Shown here: one piece after another, positions 25,675 to 33,654 of the stretch
Position numbering within the stretch: position 1 is the first letter of the stretch
Layout of the letters: the number at the start of each line of letters is the position of its first letter
Assembly (NCBI GenBank): GCA_035468985.1
Contig: DATISF010000078.1
Coordinates: 1 to 64,000 of the forward strand
DNA: 64,000 bases
Source of the DNA: DASVHS01 sp035468985
GTDB taxonomy: Bacteria > Acidobacteriota > Thermoanaerobaculia > Gp7-AA8
Direction: 5' to 3'
Program-made: the position numbers and the translations under genes
Notes under the pieces: model-generated
What the model saw: the letters and a program-made list of their open reading frames with translations, nothing else
Told to the model about the DNA's origin: nothing
Database searches by the model: none

Positions 25675-25690
25675 GGCGGGGTGATGATAC

Positions 25691-26560
25691 CTATCCTCTC
25701 CGATAGTCGCGGTGAACGACTTCGACATTGTGCCCCAGCTGCTCCAGTTCGTTGCCGAGGCGCTGGGCGACGGCGACGCTGCGATGCCGTCCGCCGGTGC
25801 AGCCGATGGCGATCGTCAGGTAACTCTTCATCTCCTTCTGATATTGCGGGATCAGATACGTGACGAAATCGAGCAGCTTCGCGTAGAACGCCTCGTACTC
25901 CGGCTGCCGGCCGAGATATTCGGTGATCTCCGGATCGAGTCCCGTCTTCGGGCGCAGCGCCGGCACGAAGTGCGGATTCGGCAGGAAACGGACATCGAAC
26001 AGCAGATCCATGTTGTACGGCAGGTTGAATTTGAAGCCGAAGCTGAGGATCGTGATCAGCATCGACACTTCCCGCCGGTCGAGCTGGAAGCGTCGCATGA
26101 TTTCGGCCTTCAGCTCGTGGACGGAGAATTGCGACGTGTCCAGCACCATGTTCGCGAGCGACTTCACCTCGGTCAGGGCTTCGCGTTCGGCCTGAATGGC
26201 CTCGAGGATCGGACGGTCCTTCTCCAGCGGATGCGGACGCCGGGTCTCGGAGAAGCGGCGCGCCAGGACTTCGTCACTCGCTTCGAGAAAAATCAGGATG
26301 GCGTGCGGGACGAGCTTCAGAAGGCGCTCGCGGTAGAACTCGGGAAACGTCGTCGCGAACTCGCGGGTGCGGACGTCGACGACGATGGCCACCTTGTTTG
26401 CGTGCTCGTGCTCGGCGGCCTCGTGGAGAAACGGCTCGATCAACGCCACCGGCAGGTTGTCCGAGCAGTAGAAGCCGACGTCTTCCAGCGTCGACTGAAC
26501 GTAGCTCTTCCCTGACCCGGACAACCCGGTGATGATGACGAGGTACTCGGGAGTCTTCAT
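25691..26560 (-). CDS. rapZ: RapZ-family nucleotide-binding protein
   Basis: 289 residues: P-loop GLSGSGKSYVQSTLED near residue 12, EASDEVLARRFSETRRPHPL, and the C-terminal domain with IGCTGGRHRSVAVAQRL. Proteobacterial RapZ guides GlmZ sRNA to RNase E to tune amino-sugar synthesis; outside that group its RNA partner is unknown. Position between hprK and the PTS genes is the classic context. Ends 16 bp before the EIIA start. Confidence 0.95.
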   Translation of the reverse strand: MKTPEYLVIITGLSGSGKSYVQSTLEDVGFYCSDNLPVALIEPFLHEAAEHEHANKVAIVVDVRTREFATTFPEFYRERLLKLVPHAILIFLEASDEVLARRFSETRRPHPLEKDRPILEAIQAEREALTEVKSLANMVLDTSQFSVHELKAEIMRRFQLDRREVSMLITILSFGFKFNLPYNMDLLFDVRFLPNPHFVPALRPKTGLDPEITEYLGRQPEYEAFYAKLLDFVTYLIPQYQKEMKSYLTIAIGCTGGRHRSVAVAQRLGNELEQLGHNVEVVHRDYRRG

Positions 26561-27493
26561 CTACTGAAGCGGGTGCACCGTCACCTTGTTCTCCGTGAAG
26601 TCGGGGACGAGGACCAGCTTCCGTTTCGTGTCGTAGCCGATGTCGGCCGGCGACTTCACGTTCGTGATGACCTCGGTGAACGGTCCGGCCGCGGGTCCGC
26701 GGAACACGCTGTTCGATTCCCAGCTCGATGCCAGGAACGAACCGTCGGCGAGATGCACGAGGCCGTCGAGGCTTCCCTTCGGAAGCTTCACGGCGTTCGT
26801 CTTCTTGCCCTTGTCGACTTCATAAAGCTCGTTGGCGGCGAACGTGACGACCCACAGCTTGCCGTCGGCGATCTCCACTCCATTCGGACGACCGAGGTCT
26901 TTCCCGGAGGCGATCTTCTTGGCCTTGTCGCCGGTGATCTGCCAGATCGAATCCGTGCCGGTTCCTTCGAAGTTGCCTCCCGCCCCCGCCTTCATGCCGC
27001 TGTCGGAGACGTACACGCTCTTTCCGTCGGAGACGAGGTCGTTCAGGAACGTCGATCCGGGAATCTTCACCTCACCCTTCGCCGCGCCGGTCTTGCGGTC
27101 GAACCTCCGGACCGTGGTGATGTCGCTGACGTACAGAGTCTCGCCGAGGATCGCCATCCCCTTGGGCGCGTTGAGCGTCACCTTGTTCTTGCCGCCTTCG
27201 ATCCACTTCTCCCCCTTCATCGTGTCGGGAGAAACCTTGAGGATGTAACCGTTGTTGTCGGCGTCGAGCGGCTGGCCGTTGATGTTGCTGATGAGATAGA
27301 CGTCGTTGTCGGCGTCGTAGAAAACCGATTCCGGCGTCTGCAGCCCCTCGGTCATCTCGGTCGGATGTGCGGGGGCGCTCGACGTCGTGGGCGGCGGCGC
27401 CTCCGAGGCGGTTTGGGCGGTGGTCTGGGTTTGTTCTTTTGCGCAGGCAGCGACGATCAGCGTCGCGATCAACAGAATGGATCGCCGGGACAT
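26561..27493 (-). CDS. Lipoprotein with SMP-30/NHL-type beta-propeller
   Basis: 310 residues. Lipoprotein signal with lipobox LIVAAC (Cys near 17), a Pro/Thr/Ala-rich linker, then propeller blades: GLQTPESVFYDADNDVYLI, LNAPKGMAILGETLYVSD, RPNGVEIADGKLWVVTF, LDGLVHLADGSFLAS. This resembles the gluconolactonase/SMP-30-like fold. Start MSRRSILL has a perfect AAAGGAGG site. It is inserted between hprK and rapZ with no gap to rapZ. Enzymatic activity not predictable. Confidence 0.82.
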   Translation of the reverse strand: MSRRSILLIATLIVAACAKEQTQTTAQTASEAPPPTTSSAPAHPTEMTEGLQTPESVFYDADNDVYLISNINGQPLDADNNGYILKVSPDTMKGEKWIEGGKNKVTLNAPKGMAILGETLYVSDITTVRRFDRKTGAAKGEVKIPGSTFLNDLVSDGKSVYVSDSGMKAGAGGNFEGTGTDSIWQITGDKAKKIASGKDLGRPNGVEIADGKLWVVTFAANELYEVDKGKKTNAVKLPKGSLDGLVHLADGSFLASSWESNSVFRGPAAGPFTEVITNVKSPADIGYDTKRKLVLVPDFTENKVTVHPLQ

Positions 27494-27512
27494 GTTGGAC
27501 CTCCTTTGTCGT

Positions 27513-28589
27513 TCAGCGTTGGCGGCGGATTCGTTCGAGCACATCGGGTGCGAATTTTGTGCGGGTGTTCGCGCTTCGCATTTCGGAGCTCGTCACCTCT
27601 TCCCGGTTGGTGGGCGGCAGCGATTCGGAGGCGCTCTCACCCTGCCTGGCGATCTGCTCGTCGATCCTCCGCGTGAATTCGCGGGCGGAATCGTACCCCT
27701 GGAGCTTCATCAAGTGGTTGCGTGCTGCGATCTCGACGAGAAGCGCCAGGTTCCGGCCGGAGGCGACCGGCAGCCGGACGTAGGGCTTGGAAACGCCGAG
27801 CAGCTCGTAAGTCTCCCCGGCGATGCCCAGCCGGTCGTATTCGGTCCCCTCGACCCATTTCTCGAGCTTGACCACGAGATCGATCGGCTTCACGTCACGG
27901 GTGGCCGACACGCCGAAGAGATCCTTGATGTCGATGATGCCGATGCCGCGCAGCTCCATGTGGTGGCGCAGCAGGTCGCTCGAGTATCCGAGGAGCACGT
28001 CGTTGGGATGCCGCCGGATGACGACCATGTCGTCGGCGATCAGGCGATGGCCGCGATAGATGAGGTCGAGCGCGCACTCGCTCTTCCCGATTCCGCTGTC
28101 GCCGAGGAGCAACACGCCGATGCCGTAGACGTCGAGGAGACCGGAGTGCATCGTCACGCGCGGTGCCATCGTCTCCTCGAGGAAGTAGGTCGTGCGCGTG
28201 ATGGTCGTCGACGACATCGCCACCGTCGAGAAGAGCGGCACGCTGCGCTTCTCGCACTCGTGGCGGAACTCGTCGAGCGGGATGATGCCCTTCGTGACGA
28301 TGAAGCAGGAGACGTCGAGCCCGGCCACGTCGCGCACGCGCTTCTCGCGAAGTCGCGGCGGAAGGCTCTGCAGGTACTTCGTTTCCGACTCGCCGATGAT
28401 CTGGACGCGCCACGGCTTGATGTATTCGTAGTAGCCGGCGAAGGCCAGTCCCGGCTTCTGCACGCGGGGCCGGGCGATGACCCGGTCGAGGCCGTCGTCG
28501 CCCGTGACCAGCTTCAGCGCGAGATCGTCGAGATCGCTGGCGAGCAGCGTTCGGACCGTGGTCTCAACGAAGCCTTCCGTCTCGGGCAC
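27513..28589 (-). CDS. hprK: HPr kinase/phosphorylase
   Basis: ATP-dependent phosphorylation and dephosphorylation of HPr at Ser46. 358 residues: N-terminal domain to about 130, HSGLLDVYGIGVLLLGDSGIG with the P-loop GDSGIGKSE near 160, and the HPrK signature MELRGIGIIDIKDLFG near 215. The C-terminus is extended by about 40 residues with low-complexity Glu/Ser/Arg. GTG start. Cognate HPr (ptsH) with its Ser46 is in the same cluster. Confidence 0.95.
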   Translation of the reverse strand: MPETEGFVETTVRTLLASDLDDLALKLVTGDDGLDRVIARPRVQKPGLAFAGYYEYIKPWRVQIIGESETKYLQSLPPRLREKRVRDVAGLDVSCFIVTKGIIPLDEFRHECEKRSVPLFSTVAMSSTTITRTTYFLEETMAPRVTMHSGLLDVYGIGVLLLGDSGIGKSECALDLIYRGHRLIADDMVVIRRHPNDVLLGYSSDLLRHHMELRGIGIIDIKDLFGVSATRDVKPIDLVVKLEKWVEGTEYDRLGIAGETYELLGVSKPYVRLPVASGRNLALLVEIAARNHLMKLQGYDSAREFTRRIDEQIARQGESASESLPPTNREEVTSSEMRSANTRTKFAPDVLERIRRQR

Positions 28590-28614
28590 GTTGGTAAGGG
28601 TAGCAGGTGTGACT

Positions 28615-28687
28615 GAGGGACACGAGGACTCGGGAACTCGAGGACTGGCCGTGCTGCACTCCGAGTCCCCGAGTCCTCGTGTCCCCG
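28615..28687. repeat. Iterated-word inverted repeat (GGACACGAGGACTCGGG words)
   Basis: Arms of about 27 nt, GGGACACGAGGACTCGGGAA and, inverted, CCCCGAGTCCTCGTGTCCCC, fill the gap between hpf and hprK. Built from repeated GACTCG words. Could form a stable stem and terminate or process the hpf transcript. Confidence 0.6.
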
Positions 28688-28691
28688 AATT

Positions 28692-29258
28692 TCACACTTC
28701 CGGCGCGATCAACCCGAGGTTGTTGTCCCGCCGCTTGTAGATCACCGAGATCTTGTCCGTATCGAGATCGCGGAAGACGATGAACTCGTTCTTCGAGTCG
28801 TCGAGACGGAGGGCCGCCTCTTCGATCGACATCGGACGGATGGGCAGATTGTTCGTCTTGATGATGCGTGGACGGTTGTGGTCGTCGGTCTGCCGCAGCC
28901 GGCCGGGCTCGAGGACCTGCACGGTCCAGTCGGTCACCACGTCGCCATTGCCGCGCTGCCGGGGATGATGGTCGCGGATCTTTCCGCGGTTTTTCTGGGC
29001 CTGCCGCTTCACATGATCGACCGCGGCGTTGATCGCATCCTGCATCGACTCGTCGGAGTCCTGAACGGCCTTGACGTCGTGCTCCTTGCCGACGATCAGG
29101 ATCTCGCAGATGTTCCGATACTTCTGGACCTGCAGAACGACACGGACATCGATCACGTCGTCGAAGAGCTTGTCCACGATCTTCGAGAGCTTCTTGTCCA
29201 GAAGCGCCCGGATTTTGGGAGTGACTTCGAAGTTGCGACCGGTGATCTCGGTAGCCAT
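28692..29258 (-). CDS. hpf: Ribosome hibernation promoting factor, long form
   Basis: 188 residues: N-terminal HPF/RaiA domain (EITGRNFEVTPKIRALLDKK, about 1-100), a variable linker, and the C-terminal dimerisation domain (about 125-188, PIRPMSIEEAALRLDDSKNE, FRDLDTDKISVIYKRRDNNL). The long form makes 100S ribosome dimers on its own. It lies 20 bp downstream of rpoN, the common rpoN-hpf arrangement. AGAGGTG precedes the ATG. Confidence 0.95.
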   Translation of the reverse strand: MATEITGRNFEVTPKIRALLDKKLSKIVDKLFDDVIDVRVVLQVQKYRNICEILIVGKEHDVKAVQDSDESMQDAINAAVDHVKRQAQKNRGKIRDHHPRQRGNGDVVTDWTVQVLEPGRLRQTDDHNRPRIIKTNNLPIRPMSIEEAALRLDDSKNEFIVFRDLDTDKISVIYKRRDNNLGLIAPEV

Positions 29259-29278
29259 GCGGACACCTCTGCTGTGAA

Positions 29279-30730
29279 TTAGAAGATTTGCTTGCGGTCC
29301 GTGGAGGATGGAATGTTCAGCTCGTCGCGGTATTTGGCCACGGTTCGACGGGCAATGTTAATCCCCTCGTCGTTCAAAATCTTCATGATTTTGGAATCGG
29401 AGAGAGGCTTCCGCGGATCTTCCGCCTCGATGAAACTCTGGATCTTTTTCTTGACCGTGAGCGACGAAATGTCTTCGCCGGTCTCGGAGTCGATGCCGCT
29501 ATGGAAGAAGTACTTCATCAGGAACAGCCCACGCGGCGTGTGCATGTACTTGTTCGAGACGACGCGAGAGACGGTCGACTCGTGCATCTGGATGTCGTCG
29601 GCGACATCGCGCAACACCAGCGGACGCAGGTAATCGATTCCCTTCTCCAGGAATTCACGCTGGTGTTTCACGATCGATTCGGCGACCTTGTAGATCGTTC
29701 GCTGCCGCTGGTCGAGCGACTTGATGAGCCACACCGCCGAGCGGATCTTGTCCTTGATGTAGTTGACGGTCTCGCCGTCGTTCTTCGAGTCCATCGAGTT
29801 GAGCATCGACCGGTAGCTCGAATTGATGCGCAGCTTCGGCATGCCGTCCTCGTTCAGCACGATGACGTAATCGTCGCCGACTTTCTGCACGTAGACGTCC
29901 GGCTCGACGTAGATGGCGCGCTCGCTCGAGTACTTCCGCCCCGGCTTCGGATCGAGATGCTTGATGACCTCGACCAGCCCTTCGAGCGTCTTCATCTCGA
30001 TCGAGAGCGTCTTGGCCAGCTGCACGAAGTGCCGCTGCATGAACATCTCCCAGTGGTCGCGGATGATGACCTCGACCAGAGGCTCGTCGAGCTCCAGGAA
30101 GTCGAGCTGCAGCAGGAGACACTCGCGCAGATCGCGTGCCCCCACTCCGATCGGATCGAGGGTCTGCACGGCCCGGATGGCCTTGTCGACGTCTTCGGGG
30201 TCATACGGCCCAGCCGCAGTGATCTCTTCATTCGAGGCCCGCAGATACCCGTCCTCATCGATGTTTCCGATGATGAACGCCCCGATCTCCTTGACGCGCG
30301 GCGAAGCGTCGGACATCGACAGCTGCCAGGTCAGGTGGTCGGTGAGGTTCGGAGGACGGGTGAGGGTGTTCTCGATCGGGAACTCCTCGTGCTCCTCCGA
30401 CATGCGGGGGTTGTAGCCGTACTCGATGTAGTCCTGGAAGTAGGCGTCGTAATCAATCTCATCGAAGGAGTCCTTCTCTTTCTCCTTCGTTTCCTGCTCC
30501 TTCTTCGCTTCCTCCGCTTCAGTCTTCTGATCGGTGGTTTCAGTTTCCGGCTCTTCGGCCTTGGCCTCTTCGGCCGTTTCTTCGAGGAGCGGATTCTCGA
30601 GCAACTCCTGGTTGAGGACTTCCTGGAGCTCGAGTTTCGAGAGCTGCAGCAGCTTGATCGCCTGCTGCAGCGACGGCGTCATGATCAGCTTCTGGGAGAG
30701 CTTGAGGTGGAGCTTTTGTTCGAGTGCCAC
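29279..30730 (-). CDS. rpoN: RNA polymerase sigma-54 factor
   Basis: 483 residues. Gln/Leu-rich region I (KLSQKLIMTPSLQQAIKLLQ), an acidic Glu/Lys-rich region II (about 55-110), the core-binding region, an HTH (MHESTVSRVVSNKYM) and the RpoN box ARRTVAKYRDELNIPSS near the C-terminus. Needs an AAA+ enhancer-binding activator; none is in the window. Starts 1 nt after the lptB stop in the lptCA-lptB-rpoN-hpf order common in Gram-negative bacteria. Confidence 0.97.
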   Translation of the reverse strand: MALEQKLHLKLSQKLIMTPSLQQAIKLLQLSKLELQEVLNQELLENPLLEETAEEAKAEEPETETTDQKTEAEEAKKEQETKEKEKDSFDEIDYDAYFQDYIEYGYNPRMSEEHEEFPIENTLTRPPNLTDHLTWQLSMSDASPRVKEIGAFIIGNIDEDGYLRASNEEITAAGPYDPEDVDKAIRAVQTLDPIGVGARDLRECLLLQLDFLELDEPLVEVIIRDHWEMFMQRHFVQLAKTLSIEMKTLEGLVEVIKHLDPKPGRKYSSERAIYVEPDVYVQKVGDDYVIVLNEDGMPKLRINSSYRSMLNSMDSKNDGETVNYIKDKIRSAVWLIKSLDQRQRTIYKVAESIVKHQREFLEKGIDYLRPLVLRDVADDIQMHESTVSRVVSNKYMHTPRGLFLMKYFFHSGIDSETGEDISSLTVKKKIQSFIEAEDPRKPLSDSKIMKILNDEGINIARRTVAKYRDELNIPSSTDRKQIF

Positions 30731-30731
30731 G

Positions 30732-31514
30732 TCAGTTCAGGTTAAACGTTTCGCCAAGGTAAATCCGTCGCACTTCTGCATCAGCGGAGAGGTCCTCCGG
30801 GACGCCTTGCCGGAAGATCTCCCCCTCTTTGATGATATAGGCGCGATCAGTGATCTTCAATGTTTCCCGTACGTTATGGTCCGTGATGAGGATTCCGATT
30901 CCGCGCGCGCGCAATTGCGAGACGATGCGCTGAATCTCGAAAACGGCGATAGGATCGATTCCTGCAAAGGGCTCATCCAGCAAGATAAATGCCGGGTTGA
31001 TGGCCAGGCTTCTGGCGATCTCCACCCGGCGCCGCTCACCCCCCGAAAGAGAATAGGCCCGGTTGCGCGCGACGTGCGTGATGCCGAACTCTTCGAGCAG
31101 TGCGCGCGTGCGCCGCTCGCGCTCCGCCAGAGGCAGGTTCATCGTCTCGAACACCGACAACAGATTCTCTTCGACCGTCAGCTTGCGAAAGACCGACGGC
31201 TCCTGCGGCAGATAGCTGATCCCCTTCTGGGCGCGCAGATACATCGGCAGCTCGGTGATGTCTTCTTCGCCGAGGGTGACCGAACCGCCGTCCGGCCGGA
31301 CCAGCCCGACGATCATGTAGAACGTCGTCGTTTTCCCCGCCCCGTTCGGCCCGAGGAGTCCGACGATCTCACCCTGGCGGATCTCGACCGAGACGTCGCG
31401 AACGACCTTTCGCGACCGGTAGACCTTTTCCAGATGCGTCGCGGCCAGCCGGAGCGGCACGATGCTCTCGCGTTGGGTCGTGAATTCGAGGACGGTGTTG
31501 GAGCGGTCGGGCAT
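30732..31514 (-). CDS. lptB: LPS-export ABC ATPase LptB
   Basis: About 260-residue ATPase of LptB2FG: Walker A LLGPNGAGKTTTFYMIVG, Q-loop YLPQEPSVFRKLTV, signature LSGGERRRVEIARSL, Walker B ILLDEPFAGIDPIAV, and the switch His in ITDHNVRETL, all LptB-typical. ATG at 31514 is the first start outside the upstream hairpin. A GTG at 31460 preceded by GAGAG, giving VPLRLAATHL, fits the family N-terminus equally well. Next to lptCA and rpoN. Confidence 0.94.
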   Translation of the reverse strand: MPDRSNTVLEFTTQRESIVPLRLAATHLEKVYRSRKVVRDVSVEIRQGEIVGLLGPNGAGKTTTFYMIVGLVRPDGGSVTLGEEDITELPMYLRAQKGISYLPQEPSVFRKLTVEENLLSVFETMNLPLAERERRTRALLEEFGITHVARNRAYSLSGGERRRVEIARSLAINPAFILLDEPFAGIDPIAVFEIQRIVSQLRARGIGILITDHNVRETLKITDRAYIIKEGEIFRQGVPEDLSADAEVRRIYLGETFNLN

Positions 31515-31533
31515 GGAGCGGCCGAATGCTAGC

Positions 31534-31620
31534 AGGTCGTGGGTCGCAGGTCGTCGGTCGTGGCCACTTGTGGCGCTGAGGCCCCACGACCCACGAGCCA
31601 CGACCTACGACGTACGACCT
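31534..31620. repeat. Iterated-word inverted repeat (GGTCGT words)
   Basis: AGGTCGTGGGTCGCAGGTCG on the left and CCACGACCTACGACGTACGA on the right: runs of GGTCGT-like words in inverted orientation, filling the lptCA-lptB gap. Confidence 0.6.
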
Positions 31621-31623
31621 CTT

Positions 31624-33579
31624 TTACGGTTGCTTGTAGTTCAGCTCCGTCTTCCCCGTCGGCGAAACCACCTGCACGTGATTGCGCGTCAGGTCATACA
31701 CGATCTGCTGACCGCTGAGCGAGCCCTGCGGACCGGTTGCCGTCGCCGGCGCGCCGTCGACGTACACCATCCGTTTCGGGACGAAGTACGTGGCCTTGTC
31801 GCCGGTCATCTTGCGATTCGTCGGCTTCTCCACGAGCACGACCTTCGTCTCGGACTCGATGTGCTCGATCTTCCGGTTCGCATCGAAGAAGAGCGTTGCT
31901 TTCTCGCTCGTCAGCGTTCGCGTTTCGTCATCGATCTGGACGTTGCCGGTGAGATCGACGCGCCGCTCGCTGCGCCGGGCGACGAGCTGATCGCTCTTCG
32001 ACACGATGGGAGTCTTCCGCACATCCGAGCCGGTGTTGTAGAGGACCGTGCGGACAGTCCCGCGCGCCATCACGATGTCGCCGCTCCCCTGAACCTGCAG
32101 CTCCTGGGCGAGCATCGTGTTCGTCTCCTGCCACGCCTTCACGTTGCCCGTAAAGATCGCGGTCTTGTTCGACTGCCGCATCAGCAGCGAGTCGGAGTTC
32201 ACGAACACCGGCCGGCCGGCCCCGCCCGGAAAGAGATTCGTGGAATCCGCCGCCGGCCCGCCCTTCGACACCAGTTGGGCGATGACGTCGCCGGTGGCCT
32301 TGGCCGTCTGCGCGCGCGGCGAAAACTCGATCTGCTTCGCCTTCAGCACGCTTCCCTCCGAGGTGACCGTCGGATCGAATCCGGGAATCGCCGTGAGCAG
32401 GACGCGATCGTTGACGATGTCGTAGTTCGCGCGGACAGCCGTGGCGTCGGTTTTCGGATCGTGGTACTTGAATGCCCCTTCGATGAACGCGGTGATGGCG
32501 CGGTGATGGGCGGGATCGAAGTTCACGGTGACGTGATCGGCGCTCGACTGCCGCGGCACGTCGCCGAATTCCTTCATGACGACCTGCCATTCCGCCTTCA
32601 ACTCGTGCACGGCGCGATTGGCCAGGGCCACCCGGAACGTGCGCGCGACGATGTCCCGTTTCGGCGGCCCGTCGAGGACGGCGTGCGCGAGTCCGGGCTC
32701 GCCGACGGCATTGATCGCGGCGATCTGTCCCTCCGGCCCCAGCTCGCTGAAGAAGCGGTCGCAGTCGATCACCTTCCGTCCGCCGAGATCTTCGCCGGGG
32801 TTGGTGGAACCGGACATGACCATCTGGACGTGGCCATTGCCTTCCATTCCCAGGAGTGACTTGCGGTCGGGCGTGAACTTGCCGGCGATCTTGTCGGCGG
32901 TGACGCTGTCCGCGCCGCGGGTCATGACCACCTGCTGCGTGAACGTCACGTCGTTCAGATTGCGGCGGAAGACGCCGTCGATGGCTTTGATGGTCATCGG
33001 CGGTTCGACGGGGGTCTCCGGCGTCATCGTGGCGTCGATGCTTCTGGCGAGATGCAGCGTCTCCGCCTGGACGTCGAAGTCGAGCGCGCCGGCGTTTCCC
33101 TGCCACCGGTCGATCTTGAACTGCACCGGGATGTCGTTCGTCAGCCGGTTGCCGTCGTAGTGGAGCTGCGCGGTCGAGATCTCCACGCCGTCGCTCGACA
33201 GAACCTTGACGCCGCCCTGCGCGTTCGCTTCCTTGGTCTCGCTGTTGAATTCAGCCTGCGGGCACGACAGGTCGTAGGTCAGGCCGTTCTGCCGGTAGAG
33301 CGTGAGGCGTACGTTCTCGAGCGTATTCCACGCCGATTTGTAGGCCACGACGCGATCGGCGCTGATGTGCGACACGATCCGTCCGCCGATCGTCTGCGTG
33401 TCCTCAAAGCCTTTCGATTCCGCCTGCGGCTTGTCGCCGGTTCGCGTCGCCGGCACCGGCTGCGTCTGGCTCTTGTCCTTGGTCACGCGCGGACGGTTCC
33501 AGCTCAGCGCAATGATGAGCACGAACGCGACGAACGCGACGGGGAGCGCAATGCGCAGAATGCGGATGGTGCGTTGCAT
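31624..33579 (-). CDS. lptCA: Fused LptC-LptA (OstA-like) LPS transport bridge protein
   Basis: 651 residues. A single N-terminal TM helix (about 8-26, ILRIALPVAFVAFVLIIAL) and an LptC-like domain to about 200 (SHISADRVVAYKSAWNTLENV, LSCPQAEFNSETKEANAQGG) are followed by repeated OstA/LptA beta-jellyroll units. The last (about 440-640) is the clearest: NKTAIFTGNVKAWQETNTML, VDLTGNVQIDDETRTL. LptC and LptA are usually separate proteins of about 190 and 180 residues; here the chain could tether a periplasmic bridge to LptB2FG. Upstream of lptB. Confidence 0.85.
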   Translation of the reverse strand: MQRTIRILRIALPVAFVAFVLIIALSWNRPRVTKDKSQTQPVPATRTGDKPQAESKGFEDTQTIGGRIVSHISADRVVAYKSAWNTLENVRLTLYRQNGLTYDLSCPQAEFNSETKEANAQGGVKVLSSDGVEISTAQLHYDGNRLTNDIPVQFKIDRWQGNAGALDFDVQAETLHLARSIDATMTPETPVEPPMTIKAIDGVFRRNLNDVTFTQQVVMTRGADSVTADKIAGKFTPDRKSLLGMEGNGHVQMVMSGSTNPGEDLGGRKVIDCDRFFSELGPEGQIAAINAVGEPGLAHAVLDGPPKRDIVARTFRVALANRAVHELKAEWQVVMKEFGDVPRQSSADHVTVNFDPAHHRAITAFIEGAFKYHDPKTDATAVRANYDIVNDRVLLTAIPGFDPTVTSEGSVLKAKQIEFSPRAQTAKATGDVIAQLVSKGGPAADSTNLFPGGAGRPVFVNSDSLLMRQSNKTAIFTGNVKAWQETNTMLAQELQVQGSGDIVMARGTVRTVLYNTGSDVRKTPIVSKSDQLVARRSERRVDLTGNVQIDDETRTLTSEKATLFFDANRKIEHIESETKVVLVEKPTNRKMTGDKATYFVPKRMVYVDGAPATATGPQGSLSGQQIVYDLTRNHVQVVSPTGKTELNYKQP

Positions 33580-33582
33580 GAG

Positions 33583-33652
33583 CGGAGTTCGGCGTTCGCG
33601 GCTCGGAGTTCGCTGAACCGAATCCCGAATCCCTAATCCCGAATCCCGAAAG
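33583..33652. repeat. Iterated-word inverted repeat (GGGATTCGGGATT words)
   Basis: GTTCGGCGTTCGCGGCTCGG on one side and CCGAATCCCGAATCCCTAAT with CCCGAATCCCGA on the other, in the recJ-lptCA gap. Imperfect stem. Confidence 0.5.
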
Positions 33653-33654
33653 CG

